In this document: piece after piece, positions 1-9,765 of the stretch
Numbering within the stretch: the first letter of the stretch is position 1
Layout of the letters: the number at the start of each line of letters is the position of its first letter
NCBI RefSeq assembly: GCF_020080835.1
Contig: NC_058167.1
Location: 186,001 to 250,000, forward strand
Length of the DNA: 64,000 nt
Direction of reading: 5' to 3'
DNA from: Cotesia glomerata
Taxonomy: Eukaryota; Arthropoda; Insecta; Hymenoptera; Braconidae
Program-made: the position numbers and the translations under genes
Notes under the pieces: generated by a model
Told to the model about the DNA's origin: nothing
The model's database searches: none
What the model saw: only the letters and a program-made list of their open reading frames with translations

Positions 1-2
1 CG

Positions 3-734
3 CTAAAAAATCAACTTTTTTTAACTCTTGTGAGATTAAGATGTGGTTTTTTATTGTACGATTTGAGTTGTCGGTTTGGAGTGAGTATGAGTTATATTTC
101 AAAAATAACAACAACATGGATCCAGTTAATGTATTGTAAATTTAAACAACTAAATCGTTTCCCGTCAGCTAAAGATATCAGTAAAAATCTACCTCAAGCG
201 TTTAAAAAATTTAAAAATATACGAGTAATTATTGATTGTTTTGAATGGAACATGGAGAAACCAAAAAATTTTAGTCAACAAGGAAATACATACTCCAGCT
301 ACAAATCTCATAATACAGTGAAGTTTTTGATTGGAATAATACCAACTGGAGGATGCTGCTTTCTTTCAGAAGGTTTTGAAGGACGCATAACTGATCGAAG
401 TATCACCGAGAAAAGTGGTTTTTTTGATTATCTGGAAAAAGATGATTTGATATTAGCAGATCGTGGGTTTAACATTGAAGATTTATGTAATAAGTATAAA
501 TGCACTGTATTAATGCCACCGTTTCTAAAATCTAGAAAAAAATTTTCCAAAAATGAAGTGAGGAGGGCAAGAGAAATAGCTTCGGCTCGAATACACGTGG
601 AACGATTCATTGGTCGAATGAAACAATTTAGAATGATGCAAAGAATCATACCTAAAACTTTATTACCTATTGTATCCCAAATCGTTTTTGTTATTGCAAT
701 GTTAGTAAATTTTCAAGAACCACTTGTTACTTAA
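3..734 (+). CDS. DDE transposase (DDE_Tnp_4 / ISL2EU type), 5' partial
   Basis: Catalyses cut-and-paste transposition. The frame is open to the left edge of the window, so the N-terminus is missing. Numbering from the GTG at 30, the DDE triad is visible: D69 in IIDCFEW, D144 in LADRGF and E191 in RIHVERFIGR. Between them is the family signature YKSHNTVKFLIG followed by a GGC turn. An N-terminal helix-turn-helix-like stretch (FGVSMSYISKI) matches the HTH_Tnp_4 segment that precedes this fold. It ends at TAA 732-734. No internal stops or shifts are seen in this part. PIF/Harbinger is the nearest alternative class; the YqaJ neighbour favours ISL2EU. Confidence 0.85.
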   Translation, partial: LKNQLFLTLVRLRCGFLLYDLSCRFGVSMSYISKITTTWIQLMYCKFKQLNRFPSAKDISKNLPQAFKKFKNIRVIIDCFEWNMEKPKNFSQQGNTYSSYKSHNTVKFLIGIIPTGGCCFLSEGFEGRITDRSITEKSGFFDYLEKDDLILADRGFNIEDLCNKYKCTVLMPPFLKSRKKFSKNEVRRAREIASARIHVERFIGRMKQFRMMQRIIPKTLLPIVSQIVFVIAMLVNFQEPLVT

Positions 735-975
735 ATATAAAAATAAAATTAATTAAAATTACAAAATAAAATTTATTAAAATAACCATGATACTTTTTTA
801 TTAATTTTTGTCAGATAAGTTTAGTAAGTATAGCATCCTAAGTACTAAGTTTAAAATATTTTTAAACAAAAACAATCATAAAACATTTATAGTAACAACA
901 TACACATATCTCATGCTATTATATTAAAAATCTTTTATAAAAAAATTATCTGTAATTTTTACAGCATTTATATTT

Positions 976-2670
976 TTATATGTTCATCACAAGTAGTGGT
1001 AGCTTTCGCGGTAATCTCATCTCAAAAAATTCCATAGCTAAAATATTATGGACTTTACATAATTTAGTAGTAAGAGCTTTTATAAAATTTTCATCTCGAG
1101 AAATCCTCTCGACTACAAAACCATTCTTGGGTGTCCAGACAATAAATTCACAATACTGCAACTCTAAAATAGCCAATGTTAGTTGAACTTGATAATAATA
1201 AGTATGATTCCTTTTTAAAGCTATTTGATCATTTTTAACAGTATAGCAAAAATTATTTGGATTTTTTACTCCAGCTAAAGTTAGTGGTGAGCAATTTTTT
1301 AGCGTGTAAGGACACTTTATTTCAATACTGTAGAGAAGTTCATTATTTTCAAAAATTAATCCGTCTGGGCTACAACCAAGTCCTGGGAACTTATTATTGA
1401 CGATCAATCCTGGCCTTTTAATCTGAGTCCTGTTAATAGACGCCAAATATTCTTGAATTGCAGTTGACTCATTTTCTCTACCGTAAGCAATCGCAGGCAA
1501 GTGACTAATATCCTGTGTTTCTAGCCATAATTTTGTATTTATTAGATTTGTTAAATCTTTGCTAGTATAAAACGATTTACAATCTGATGCAGTGATTCGG
1601 TATCTTCGTGCATTGAGCCATGACGGACTATCTTGTTCTAACTCAATCTCAAATGGACCAAGCGTAGATGAGCTTAAATTATTTTGGAGCTCTTCTATTT
1701 TTAACTTTAACACTAATTTTTGATCACAGTCTAAAATATAGTCGTCATATTTTATTTGCAATAAGTCAACCCACATAGATTTGTTATTTTTATTTTGTAA
1801 GCGTTGAATAAATTCAGTTGTCATTATATCAGCACTCACAGAACTACTTAGGTTTGATTGCGCGCTGAATTCAATTACTTTCTTTTTATTACAATTACCT
1901 GGATTAGATTTTTTTTTTTCATCATTTTCACTAGAATTTTTCGTTGATTTAGCTTTTTGATACTCAGCAGTAATGATACTTGAGGGATTATTTCCAGTTT
2001 TACGACCTTGATTCCATTCTTTTATTTTTGAAGTACAAGTCAGTGGTTCGAATCCATATTGAAACGTATATTCTTCAAGTTTAAAAAGTAACGCGATGAT
2101 ATGTGAACAATTCAGAGATTCTGATGCTGGACATTGACATGCAGCATTTATGATGTATCCATCTTCATCGAGACCTATTACAACATCATAAGTCGTAGTT
2201 ACTTTAAAAGATGACTGGATTTTTGCCCTTAAATAATAAATATTTTTACAGCAATTATCTTGCAAATTTCTTATATGATCGCTAATACAATATAATCTGC
2301 CTCTTTGGATGGCTTTAGAATTACCACAAACTGGCATTAAATCATTATCTGTTACTTCATCATCATCGCTCTCTTGTAAACTTTTGCCCTGTGTTATATA
2401 CTCATGTATAATACCATAACAAAATGAACGGGGAATCTGTTTGGATGGAAAAATTTGCCAATTATCATTAGGATAAAAAGTTGAATGGATAGGTAATGGG
2501 GTAGAAGAATCTTTTGTCAATGTCGATCCAGATGTAGATGCCGATGTGACCGTTGAAGATGCTTGTAAGCATTGTTGTTTCTTAATTAACCATACTCCTT
2601 TATCAACACCTTCAAAAATAACTCCTTCTCTTCCATTATTTATACAATCATTGACCCTAATACATTCCAA
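976..2670 (-). CDS. SWIM zinc finger / YqaJ-like nuclease protein of ISL2EU transposon
   Basis: A 564-residue protein converging on the transposase. Residues 178-190 form a SWIM-type zinc finger (CQC, then C and H: CxCx(n)CxH). A low-complexity linker with Lys/Asn/Ser runs to about 270. From about 347 to 540 lies a YqaJ-like PD-(D/E)xK exonuclease fold: SPSWLNARRYRITAS (the start motif), GREN at about 398-401, D436 in GCSPDG, E450 and K452 in IEIKCP, and the helix glutamines in YYYQVQL near 494. In phages YqaJ proteins resect DNA for recombination; in ISL2EU elements the role is presumed to help transposition or repair. The start codon is the ATG at 2668-2670. No breaks are seen. Confidence 0.85.
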   Translation of the reverse strand: MECIRVNDCINNGREGVIFEGVDKGVWLIKKQQCLQASSTVTSASTSGSTLTKDSSTPLPIHSTFYPNDNWQIFPSKQIPRSFCYGIIHEYITQGKSLQESDDDEVTDNDLMPVCGNSKAIQRGRLYCISDHIRNLQDNCCKNIYYLRAKIQSSFKVTTTYDVVIGLDEDGYIINAACQCPASESLNCSHIIALLFKLEEYTFQYGFEPLTCTSKIKEWNQGRKTGNNPSSIITAEYQKAKSTKNSSENDEKKKSNPGNCNKKKVIEFSAQSNLSSSVSADIMTTEFIQRLQNKNNKSMWVDLLQIKYDDYILDCDQKLVLKLKIEELQNNLSSSTLGPFEIELEQDSPSWLNARRYRITASDCKSFYTSKDLTNLINTKLWLETQDISHLPAIAYGRENESTAIQEYLASINRTQIKRPGLIVNNKFPGLGCSPDGLIFENNELLYSIEIKCPYTLKNCSPLTLAGVKNPNNFCYTVKNDQIALKRNHTYYYQVQLTLAILELQYCEFIVWTPKNGFVVERISRDENFIKALTTKLCKVHNILAMEFFEMRLPRKLPLLVMNI

Positions 2671-2804
2671 TAAAAGATTACAAAATTATAAAGTTCTAAA
2701 TAACTGATAAACTAATTACTTAGAATCATCAATTACATGTTTTCAAAATTATTTTTGAAATTAATTAAATGAATAAAAAATGAATAGCAAATTTTTTTCA
2801 CACA

Positions 2805-3074
2805 CTGATTGAAGGATTTATTTGTAACAAAAAATATTTGTTAATAGTTAACTAATCATTTATTAGACCACTTTTTAGTATTGAACAAATATTTTTTAGT
2901 ATTTAAAATGATTTGTTTGTATTTAATAAATCTGATATTCATTTATCGAATATTAATAAATCTTTTTAAATACTAAGAAATATTCATTAAGGACTAAAAA
3001 GTGGTCTTTAATAAATGATTTGTTAAATATTAACAAATATTTTTAACTAGAAAAAAATCCTTCTATTAGTGCAG
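2805..3074. repeat. Hairpin/MITE-like inverted repeat, ~270 bp
   Basis: Two arms of about 75 bp face each other. Left arm starts CTGATTGAAGGATTTA (2805), includes AAATATTTGTTAATA and CATTTATTAGACCAC, and ends near 2880. The right arm (about 2995-3074) is its reverse complement with small gaps. A ~115-bp AT-rich centre separates them. There is no coding capacity. It sits just right of the ISL2EU YqaJ gene, so it could also be part of that element's subterminal region. Confidence 0.6.
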
Positions 3075-3635
3075 TTATTGGATATAAATTAAAATGACAT
3101 ATAACCTCTGTCTGTTACTTAATCGTATTTATTTATTACACATATAATAACGTTTATTTATTACCATTTATATTTCATTCATATTTCACTCTGAAATAAA
3201 TCTTAAAACTATAATTATTTTCAATTTCTCTTGTTACAGTTTGAATTTACCGCTAGTTTTTTACTAGAGTTTGTATACTAACCTGCCAATTAATTCATTT
3301 TTTTTTCCGGTAACTTTTAAGTTACGGCACGCAAGCCAACGTTTTAATGTGACAACATTATTGTCTTTTACGGTTGCAAATTTTAATTTTGCTCCAGGAA
3401 CGTCGTCTTCGGTCAAAAACATGTTTTTTATAAGTCCACTTTACTATGTGATTAAATGGAGCTCTGACAATGTTTGTCCCTACCGAACTACTAGCGCCGC
3501 TAGTGAGTAATTTTTCGTACTTGAGGAAAAAGGCTCATTATTAAAACATGATTGAAAATGATTCAGAATGATAAAAAAATTTTTGATCTTTCAAATCATT
3601 TCTAATCGTTGAAATATGAATTCATCAAGTATTTT
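3075..3635. other. Unassigned AT-rich spacer
   Basis: No gene recognised. A 79-codon open frame at 3271-3510 has no recognisable domain. The last ~70 bases (3545-3605) contain degenerate ATGATT/AATCATT words resembling the repeat at 17554-18115, so the foldback element may have landed beside such a repeat. Confidence 0.4.
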
Positions 3636-4040
3636 TAGTCCCTCGGGTAAAGAGGGAAGCCCGTATGCACTTTTAGGTCCCCGGATTCTGATTAATGATA
3701 TTTACGTATTTTTTGCCGAGGATCACGAAAAACTAGGTTATTTTTCTCGCCGATGGTAAGTTTAATTGTTAATAACAATTTAATTGTTTAAAACAATATA
3801 AATCAGGAACGACTGATTTGACGGGAAAGTTTAGAAAAAAAAAAAAAACAGTTTTAAAATTGAAAAACCAACAAAAAATGTCCTTATTATTTTTTTGATA
3901 AAGTGAATATTATCGGAGATATCGCAAAAAACAACAAGTAGCGGTTGAACCTCTCTGTCGCGCGCACACAACCCACGGACTCTAACGACGGACGACAGGA
4001 AGAAAAAAAATTCAATTCTCGGTAACCACTAAAGATTAAG
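3636..4040 (+). repeat. Foldback copy 1, left terminal inverted repeat
   Basis: Unique (non-satellite) part of the left arm. Landmarks are AGAGGGAAGCCCGTATGCAC, GAGGATCACGAAAAACTAGG, a small palindrome TTAATTGTTAATAACAATTAA-like stretch near 3760-3785, and a GC-rich block at 3955-4000 containing CTCTCTGTCGCGCGCAC. It pairs with 7641-8056 over almost its full length. Confidence 0.75.
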
Positions 4041-6305
4041 AAAGGAAACTCATTGAAATCATAGAGTAGACTCTACAAAAGATTTCCAGACCCATAATCG
4101 ATCGATCAACCCCATGGACACCGAGTAACAGCCCCATAAAGGGCGTTTTTTGACTTATTTGACAAAAATTTGACATTTAAAAATTCAATCCTCGGTGTCC
4201 ACTCGAGATTAAGAACTTAAACTCATGGAAATCGTAGAGTAGACTCTACAGAAAATTTTCAGGCCCATAATCGATCGATCAACCCCATGAACACCAAGTA
4301 GCAGCCCCATAAAGGGCGTTTTTTTGTCTTACTTGACAAAAATTTGACATTTTAAAATTCATTTCTCGGTGTCCGATGAAAATTAAAAAAAGAGACTTCT
4401 TAAAATTGTAGATAAGACTCTATAAAAGGTTTTCAGACCCATAATCGATCGATTCAGCCCATTGACACCGAGTAACAGACCTATAAGAGGCGTTTTTTTA
4501 CTTATTTGTCACAAATTTGACATTTAAAAATTTAATCCTCGGTGTCCACTCAAGATTAAGAAAAGAACCTCCTAGTTATCATGAAGTAGAGTCCACCAAA
4601 AATTTCTAGACCCACAATCGATCGATCAACCGCATGGACCCTGAGTAACAGCCCCATGAAATGCGTTTTTGACTTATTTCACCAAAATTTGACATTGAGA
4701 AATTCAATCTTTGGTGTCGACACGATATTACGAAAGGATACTCATGGAAATCGTAGAGTAGACCTTACAGAAAATATTCAAGCCCACAATCAATTGATCA
4801 ACCCCATGGACACCGAGTTACAGCCCCATAAAGGGTGTTTTTTGGCTTACTTAACAAAAATTTGACATTAAAAAATTCATTTCGCGGTGTCCACTGGAGA
4901 TTAAAGAAAGGAACTTCTAAAAATTGTAGAAAAGACTCTATAGAAGATTTTCAGACCCATAATCGATCGATCGATCAACTCCACTGCCATCGAGTGAACA
5001 GCCTTATAAAATCTTGTTTTGACTTATTTGTCACAAATTTGACATTAAAAAATTCAATCCTTGGTGTCCATTCGAGATTAAGAACTCAAACTCATGAGAA
5101 TGATAGAGTCGACTCTACAAAAGATTCTCAGCCCCATAATCGATCGATCAATCACATGGACACCGAGTAATAGCCCCATAAAGGGCGTTGTTTGACTTAT
5201 TTGTCACAAATTTGACATTTAAAAATTCAATCTTTGGTGTCGACACGATATTACGAAAGGATACTCATGGAAATCGTAAAGTGGACCCTACAGAAAATTT
5301 TCAAGCCCACAATCAATTGATCAACCCCATGGACACCGAGTTACAGCCCCATAAAGGGTGTTTTTTTACTTACTTAACAAAAATTTGACATTAAAAAATT
5401 CATTTCGCGGTGTCCACTGGAGATTAAAGAAAGGAACTTCTAAAAATTGTAGAGAAGACTCTATAGAAGATTTTCAGGCCCATAATCGATCGATCAACCC
5501 CATGGACATCGAGTAACAGCCTCATAAAATCCTGTTTTTGACTTATTTGACAAAAATTTGACATTTAATAATTCATTTCTTGGGGTCCACCGGAGATTAA
5601 TGAAAGGAACTATGAAAAATTGCAGAGGAGACTCTATAGAAGATTTCCAGGCCCACATTCGATCGATCAACCCCATGGACACCCGGTAACAGCCCCATAA
5701 AATGCTTTTTTTGACTTACTTGACAAAAATTTGACATTTAAAAATTCAATCTTTGGTGTCCACCCGAGATTAAGAAAGAACACTCATGCAAATCATAGAG
5801 TTAACTCTACAGAATATTTCCAGACCCATAATCAATCGATCAACCCCATGGACATCGAGTAACAGCCCCATAAAGGGCGTTTTTTGACTTATTTGTCAAA
5901 AATTTGACTTTAAAAATTCATATCTCAGTGTCCACGGGAAATTAAAAAAAGGAAATTCTAAAAATTGTAGAGGAGACTCTATAAAAGATTTCCGGGCCCA
6001 TAATCGATTGATCTACCTCATAGACAGCGAGTAACAGTTCCATAAAGGGTTGTTTTGACTTATTTGTCGCAAATTTGACATTTAAAAATTCAATCTTCGG
6101 TGTCTACTCGAGATTAAGAAAGGAAACTTCTAGAAATCATACAGTAGAGTCTACCGAAGATTTCCAAATCCATAATTGATCGAATAACCCCATGGAAACC
6201 GAGTAACAACCCCGTAAAGCGCGTTTTTTAACTTATTTGTCAGAAATTTGACGTTAATAATTGCATCATCGGTGTTCACTGGAAATTAAGAAAGGGAACT
6301 CTTCG
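4041..6305 (+). repeat. ~174-bp satellite, forward array, about 13 units
   Basis: Each unit contains CATAATCGATCGATCAACC (anchors near 4093, 4267, 4440, 4615, 4790, 4958, 5136, 5310, 5482, 5655, 5828, 6000 and 6172), then ACACCGAGTAACAGCCCCAT, then CTTATTTGACAAAAATTTGA and GGTGTCCACTCGAGATTAAG. Spacing is 168-178 bp. Units diverge from each other by a few to about 20 percent by eye. Because 174 is a multiple of three, open frames of 60-110 codons recur in the array; these are by-products and not genes. Confidence 0.9.
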
Positions 6306-7640
6306 GAAAATCTTCTGTAGAGTCTTCTCTATGATTTCCATAAGTATCCTTTTTTAATCTCGAGTGGACACCAGAGATTGAATTTTCAAATGTCAAATTT
6401 TTGTCAAATAAGTCAAAAAACGCATTTCATGGGGCTGTTATTCAATGTCCATGGGGTTGATCGATTGATTATGGGCCTTGAAATCTTCTGAAGAGACAAC
6501 TCTACGATTTCCATGAGTTTAAGTTCTTAATCTCGAGTGGACACCGAGAATTAAATTTTTAAATGAGAAACTTGTGATGAATAAGTTAAAAAACACCCTT
6601 TATGGGGCTTTTACCCGGTGTCCATGGGGTTGATCGATCGATTATAGGTCTAGAAATCTTTGGTAGAGCCTACTCTATGATTTTTAGGAGTTTCTTTTTT
6701 TAATCTCGAGTGGACACCAAGGATTGAATTTTTAAATGTCAAATTTGTGACAAATAAGTCAAATAACGCCTTTTATGGGGCTGTTACTCGGTGTCCATTG
6801 GGTTGATCGATCGATTATGGGCCTAGAAATCTTCTAAAGAGTCAACTCTACGATTTCCATAAGTTTAAGTTCTTAATCTCCAGTGGACACCGAGGATCAA
6901 ATTTTAAAATGTCAAATTTTTGTCAATCAAGACAAAAAACGCCCTTTATGGGAGTGTTACTCGGTGCCCATAGGGTTGATCGATCGATTGTGGGTCTAAA
7001 AATCTCTGGTGGACTTTACTTTATTATTACTAGAAGTTTCTTTTCTTAATCTCGAGTGTATATCAAGGATTAAATTTTCAAATGTCAAATTTGTGACAAA
7101 AAAGGCAAAAAACGCCTTTTATGGGGCTGTAACTCGGTGTGCATGGAGTGCATCGATCGATTATGGGTCTGAAAATCTTCTATAGAGTCTCCTCTACAAT
7201 TTTTAGAAGTTCCTTTCTTTAATCTCGAGTGGACACCACGAAATGAATTTTTAAATGTCAAATTTTTGTCAAATAATTAAAAAAAGCATTTTATGGGGCT
7301 GTTACTCGGTATCCATGAGGTTGATCAATCGATTGTGGGCTTGAAAATCTTCTGTAGGGCCCATTCTACGATTTCCATGAGTTTAAGTTCTTAATCTCGA
7401 GTGGACACCGAGGATTGAATTTTTAAATGTCTAATTTGTGACAAATCAGTCAAAAAACGCCTCTTATGGGGCTGTTACGCGGTGTCCATGGGGTGGACCG
7501 ATTTATTATGGGTCTGAAAACCTTTTATAAAGTCTTATCTACAATTTTAAGAAGTTTTTTTTCTTAATTTCTGGTCGACACTGAGATATGAATTTTTTAA
7601 AGTCAAATAAGTCATAAAACGCCCTTTATGGGGCTGTTTT
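6306..7640 (-). repeat. ~174-bp satellite, inverted array, about 7 units
   Basis: The same unit as in 4041-6305 but on the opposite strand: GGTTGATCGATCGATTATGG recurs near 6457, 6632, 6806, 6978, 7152, 7322 and 7497, with ATGGGGCTGTTACTCGGTGT in between. The switch of orientation falls at about 6300-6310 without any spacer. Confidence 0.9.
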
Positions 7641-8056
7641 AATCTTCAGTGTTTACCGAGAATTGAATTTTTTTTTTGTCTGTATTTTTTTCTGCCTGTC
7701 GTCCGTCACTAGAGTCCGTGGGTTGTGTGTGCGCGACAGAGAGGTTCGACCGCTTTTTGTTGTTTTTTGCGATATCTCCGAAAATAATCATTTTATCAAA
7801 AAAGTGATAGGGGCATTTTTTATTGGTTTTTCAATTTTAAACTTTTTTTTTTTTTAAATAAACTTCCCCGTCAAATCAGTCGTTCCTGATTTATATTGTT
7901 TTAAACAATTCAATTGTTATTAACAATTAAACTTTCCATCGGCAAGCAAAATAACCTAGTTTTTCGTGATCCTCGGCAAAAAATACGTAATTATCATTAA
8001 TCAGAATCCGCAGACTTAAAAGTGCATACGGGCTTCCCTCTTCAGCCGAGGGACTA
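7641..8056 (-). repeat. Foldback copy 1, right terminal inverted repeat
   Basis: Reverse complement of 3636-4040. It shares the CTAGTTTTTCGTGATCCTCG block, the TTAACAATTAAAC palindrome and GTGCATACGGGCTTCCCTCT. Small differences from the left arm include an extra CCGCAGACTTAAAAG versus CCGGGGACCTAAAAG. Confidence 0.75.
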
Positions 8057-9366
8057 TTTGTGATACTATTTGCATACGGGCGAAGCGCGGGCACTCCGAG
8101 CGATCCGGCCGCTCGTATACCTGCTCGACGCTTGCTCACTATTTCTCCTGTAACTCCGAAAATATTTGGAATTTGCTTCTGAAATGTTAGGGACACATTC
8201 TAGGATAGTTTGGGAAGACATTTATGAAAAAAAAAATCGATTTTTTGAAGCCTCTAAAGCAGGCTCCCCCCTTAATGTACATGTTTTTTAAAAAAATATA
8301 TTTTTCACGAGAAAAAGTAAAGTTGAAAGTATTTATAAATGAATTTTGTACATTTTTTTTAGTATTAATCTTTTTATTTAACATCTCAAACTGACCTTCC
8401 AGGATCCTGAGGTTTTCAGAATTTGTTTTTTTGTATTTTCATAAATAAAATTTTTTAATAAGAAAAAATTTTTTCTTACAATAAGTAAAGTTAATCAAAT
8501 AATAACTTTTTAATTTAAAGCAATAAAAAAAAAAAAAAAAAAAAACATCTTCGACAAAAAAAAACCGAATAAAAAATCGAAATATGCTGAATCTCTACAA
8601 CAAATAATATTACAAAGTGTGTATCATTTTTTATTTTTTAAAAACAATAAAAACTTAAAAATAAAATTTTTTTCCTTTCAATTTTAAAAAATTCCTAATT
8701 ATGGAAACAAAAAAAATCTCTTATTAAGAGTTTCAGGATTTTATAAGATTAGTTAGAAATATTATAGAACGAAAAATTAAGCCAAAAAAACATGAATTTG
8801 ATTATTTATCTTCTTCAAATTGCAAAATTCTGCGGATATTTATTTTAAAAAATATAATTTTTCTCACTATCGAAAACTTTTCCTTCGAAATAGATCCAGA
8901 TCGATTCTAATGAGTATAGTAGTTTGTAATATATTTAAAGGGGGAAATACGTGTACAGACTTAAGAAAATTCAATTGTTTTTTTTCTTATAAATCGCTTG
9001 TAAAACTATTCAAAAATATAGATTTAAAATTTCAAGTAAAAATTCCTATTCGTTCAAAAGTTATAAGCGATTTAGTAATTACTTTAATACTATTTTACAT
9101 TAACTTTTTCTGTCACTTTTTTTTCAAACGCGTTTTTCTCGAAACGAGTTTTTTCAAAACTGTGTGCAGTCTAGCTCAAAGAGTTTTAAACCAATAATCT
9201 TGTGATATGGCTCATAATTTTCTTTATACAATTACCTTGAATATGAACCTCAATCGAAAGCGATATTTTTATTTAAACTATTTTTTTTTTAATAAACAAT
9301 GTGTGAAAAAGTGGTAAAATCACGACTTAATTTTACAGCTCTCTAAAAAATGCAAGTTTTTACTTT
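8057..9366. other. AT-rich region without recognised genes
   Basis: A GC-rich patch (8070-8160) beside the foldback end is followed by very AT-rich DNA with an A run at 8524-8545. The 125-codon frame at 8820-9197 is rich in F/K/N/I, has no domain I recognise, and probably reflects base composition. Nothing else is supported. Confidence 0.4.
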
Positions 9367-9645
9367 TTAACTTCCCGCTAAGAAAATCAATGATTTTCGA
9401 AAAATCGGGAAGTTATTGGTTTTACCCCGTTTTGCAAAAATCGAGGTTTCAACAGATCTCGACGTTTTGAAGCCCTAAGAAGCTTTCCTGACTATTTTTA
9501 CGATGATGTCCGTACGTCTGTATGTATGTATGTGTATATCTGTGTGTCTGTGTGTGTGTGTATGTGTCATTCGAAAGGGCTTCATCAAACTTAGATTTCC
9601 TGTAAGTTTAACCAATTCGGACTGGTAGCTACCGAGAAAAAATAT
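9367..9645 (+). repeat. AACTTCCCGC element, 5' fragment
   Basis: Starts TTAACTTCCCGCTAAG and contains CCCCGTTTTGCAAAAATCGA, AGATCTCGACGTTTTGAAG, a TG microsatellite (about 9520-9566) and CATTCGAAAGGGCTTC. These landmarks are shared in the same order with 16275-17475 and, reversed, with 34180-34513 and 35283-35470. This copy is cut off near 9645, where a palindromic-word repeat begins. Confidence 0.7.
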
Positions 9646-9765
9646 TTGTATGTAATTATATATAAATTGGTTATTTATGATTATATATGAAAAATGGCCA
9701 AATTTAATCATATCTAATCATATATAATTATATATAACAATATTTAATTATATATTTATTACATC
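9646..9765. repeat. Palindromic-word repeat (TGATTATATATGA type), left part
   Basis: Degenerate repetition of TGATTATATATGA/AATCATATATAATT words. It begins after ACCGAGAAAAAA, a boundary like those at 63213 (CCCGGGAAAAAA) and 41401 (CCCACGGAAAAAAA). It resumes at 11648, so the intervening 1.9 kb looks like an insertion. Confidence 0.5.

Larger units (their letters stand above)
1..2690. mobile_element. ISL2EU-type DNA transposon, left end outside the window
   Basis: A DDE transposase on the plus strand and a SWIM/YqaJ protein on the minus strand converge on a 241-bp AT-rich gap (735-975). From established knowledge, ISL2EU elements, relatives of PIF/Harbinger, encode exactly this pair: an IS-like transposase and a YqaJ-type exonuclease. 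The left terminus lies outside the window. The right terminus must lie between the YqaJ start codon (2670) and the hairpin element at 2805, but I could not fix the inverted repeat without the other end. Both genes are long and open, so the copy may be fairly recent. Confidence 0.7.
3636..8056. mobile_element. Foldback-type element, copy 1 (4.4 kb)
   Basis: The outer ends are inverted copies of each other: TAGTCCCTCGG at 3636 reads inward as the complement of CCGAGGGACTA ending at 8056. Homology continues inward for about 400 bp. Inside, a ~174-bp satellite runs in one direction (4041-6305, about 13 units) and then in the opposite direction (6306-7640, about 7 units). The whole element can therefore fold into one giant hairpin. 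No transposase is visible. Structure and lack of coding match Drosophila FB/Galileo-style foldback elements, whose long inverted repeats also contain tandem subrepeats; homology to those is not claimed. Confidence 0.75.

Noticed and set aside
3271..3510. 79-codon ORF
   Set aside because: No domain, no copy elsewhere in the window and no adjacent gene structure.
4656..5388. Several 60-110 codon open frames with similar products (such as those containing DLFVTNLT)
   Set aside because: They are translations of the ~174-bp satellite, whose length is a multiple of three; similar frames appear on both strands and in both foldback copies.
3955..6300. CRISPR array
   Set aside because: Repeats are long, contiguous and diverged, with no short identical repeats separated by unique spacers, and the genome is clearly eukaryotic.
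8820..9197. 125-codon open frame
   Set aside because: Composition follows the AT-rich DNA (F, K, N, I), with no domain, no homologous copy in the window and no supporting context.
9520..9566. TG microsatellite as an independent feature of interest
   Set aside because: The same microsatellite occurs at the same place in every AACTTCCCGC copy, so it is part of that element.
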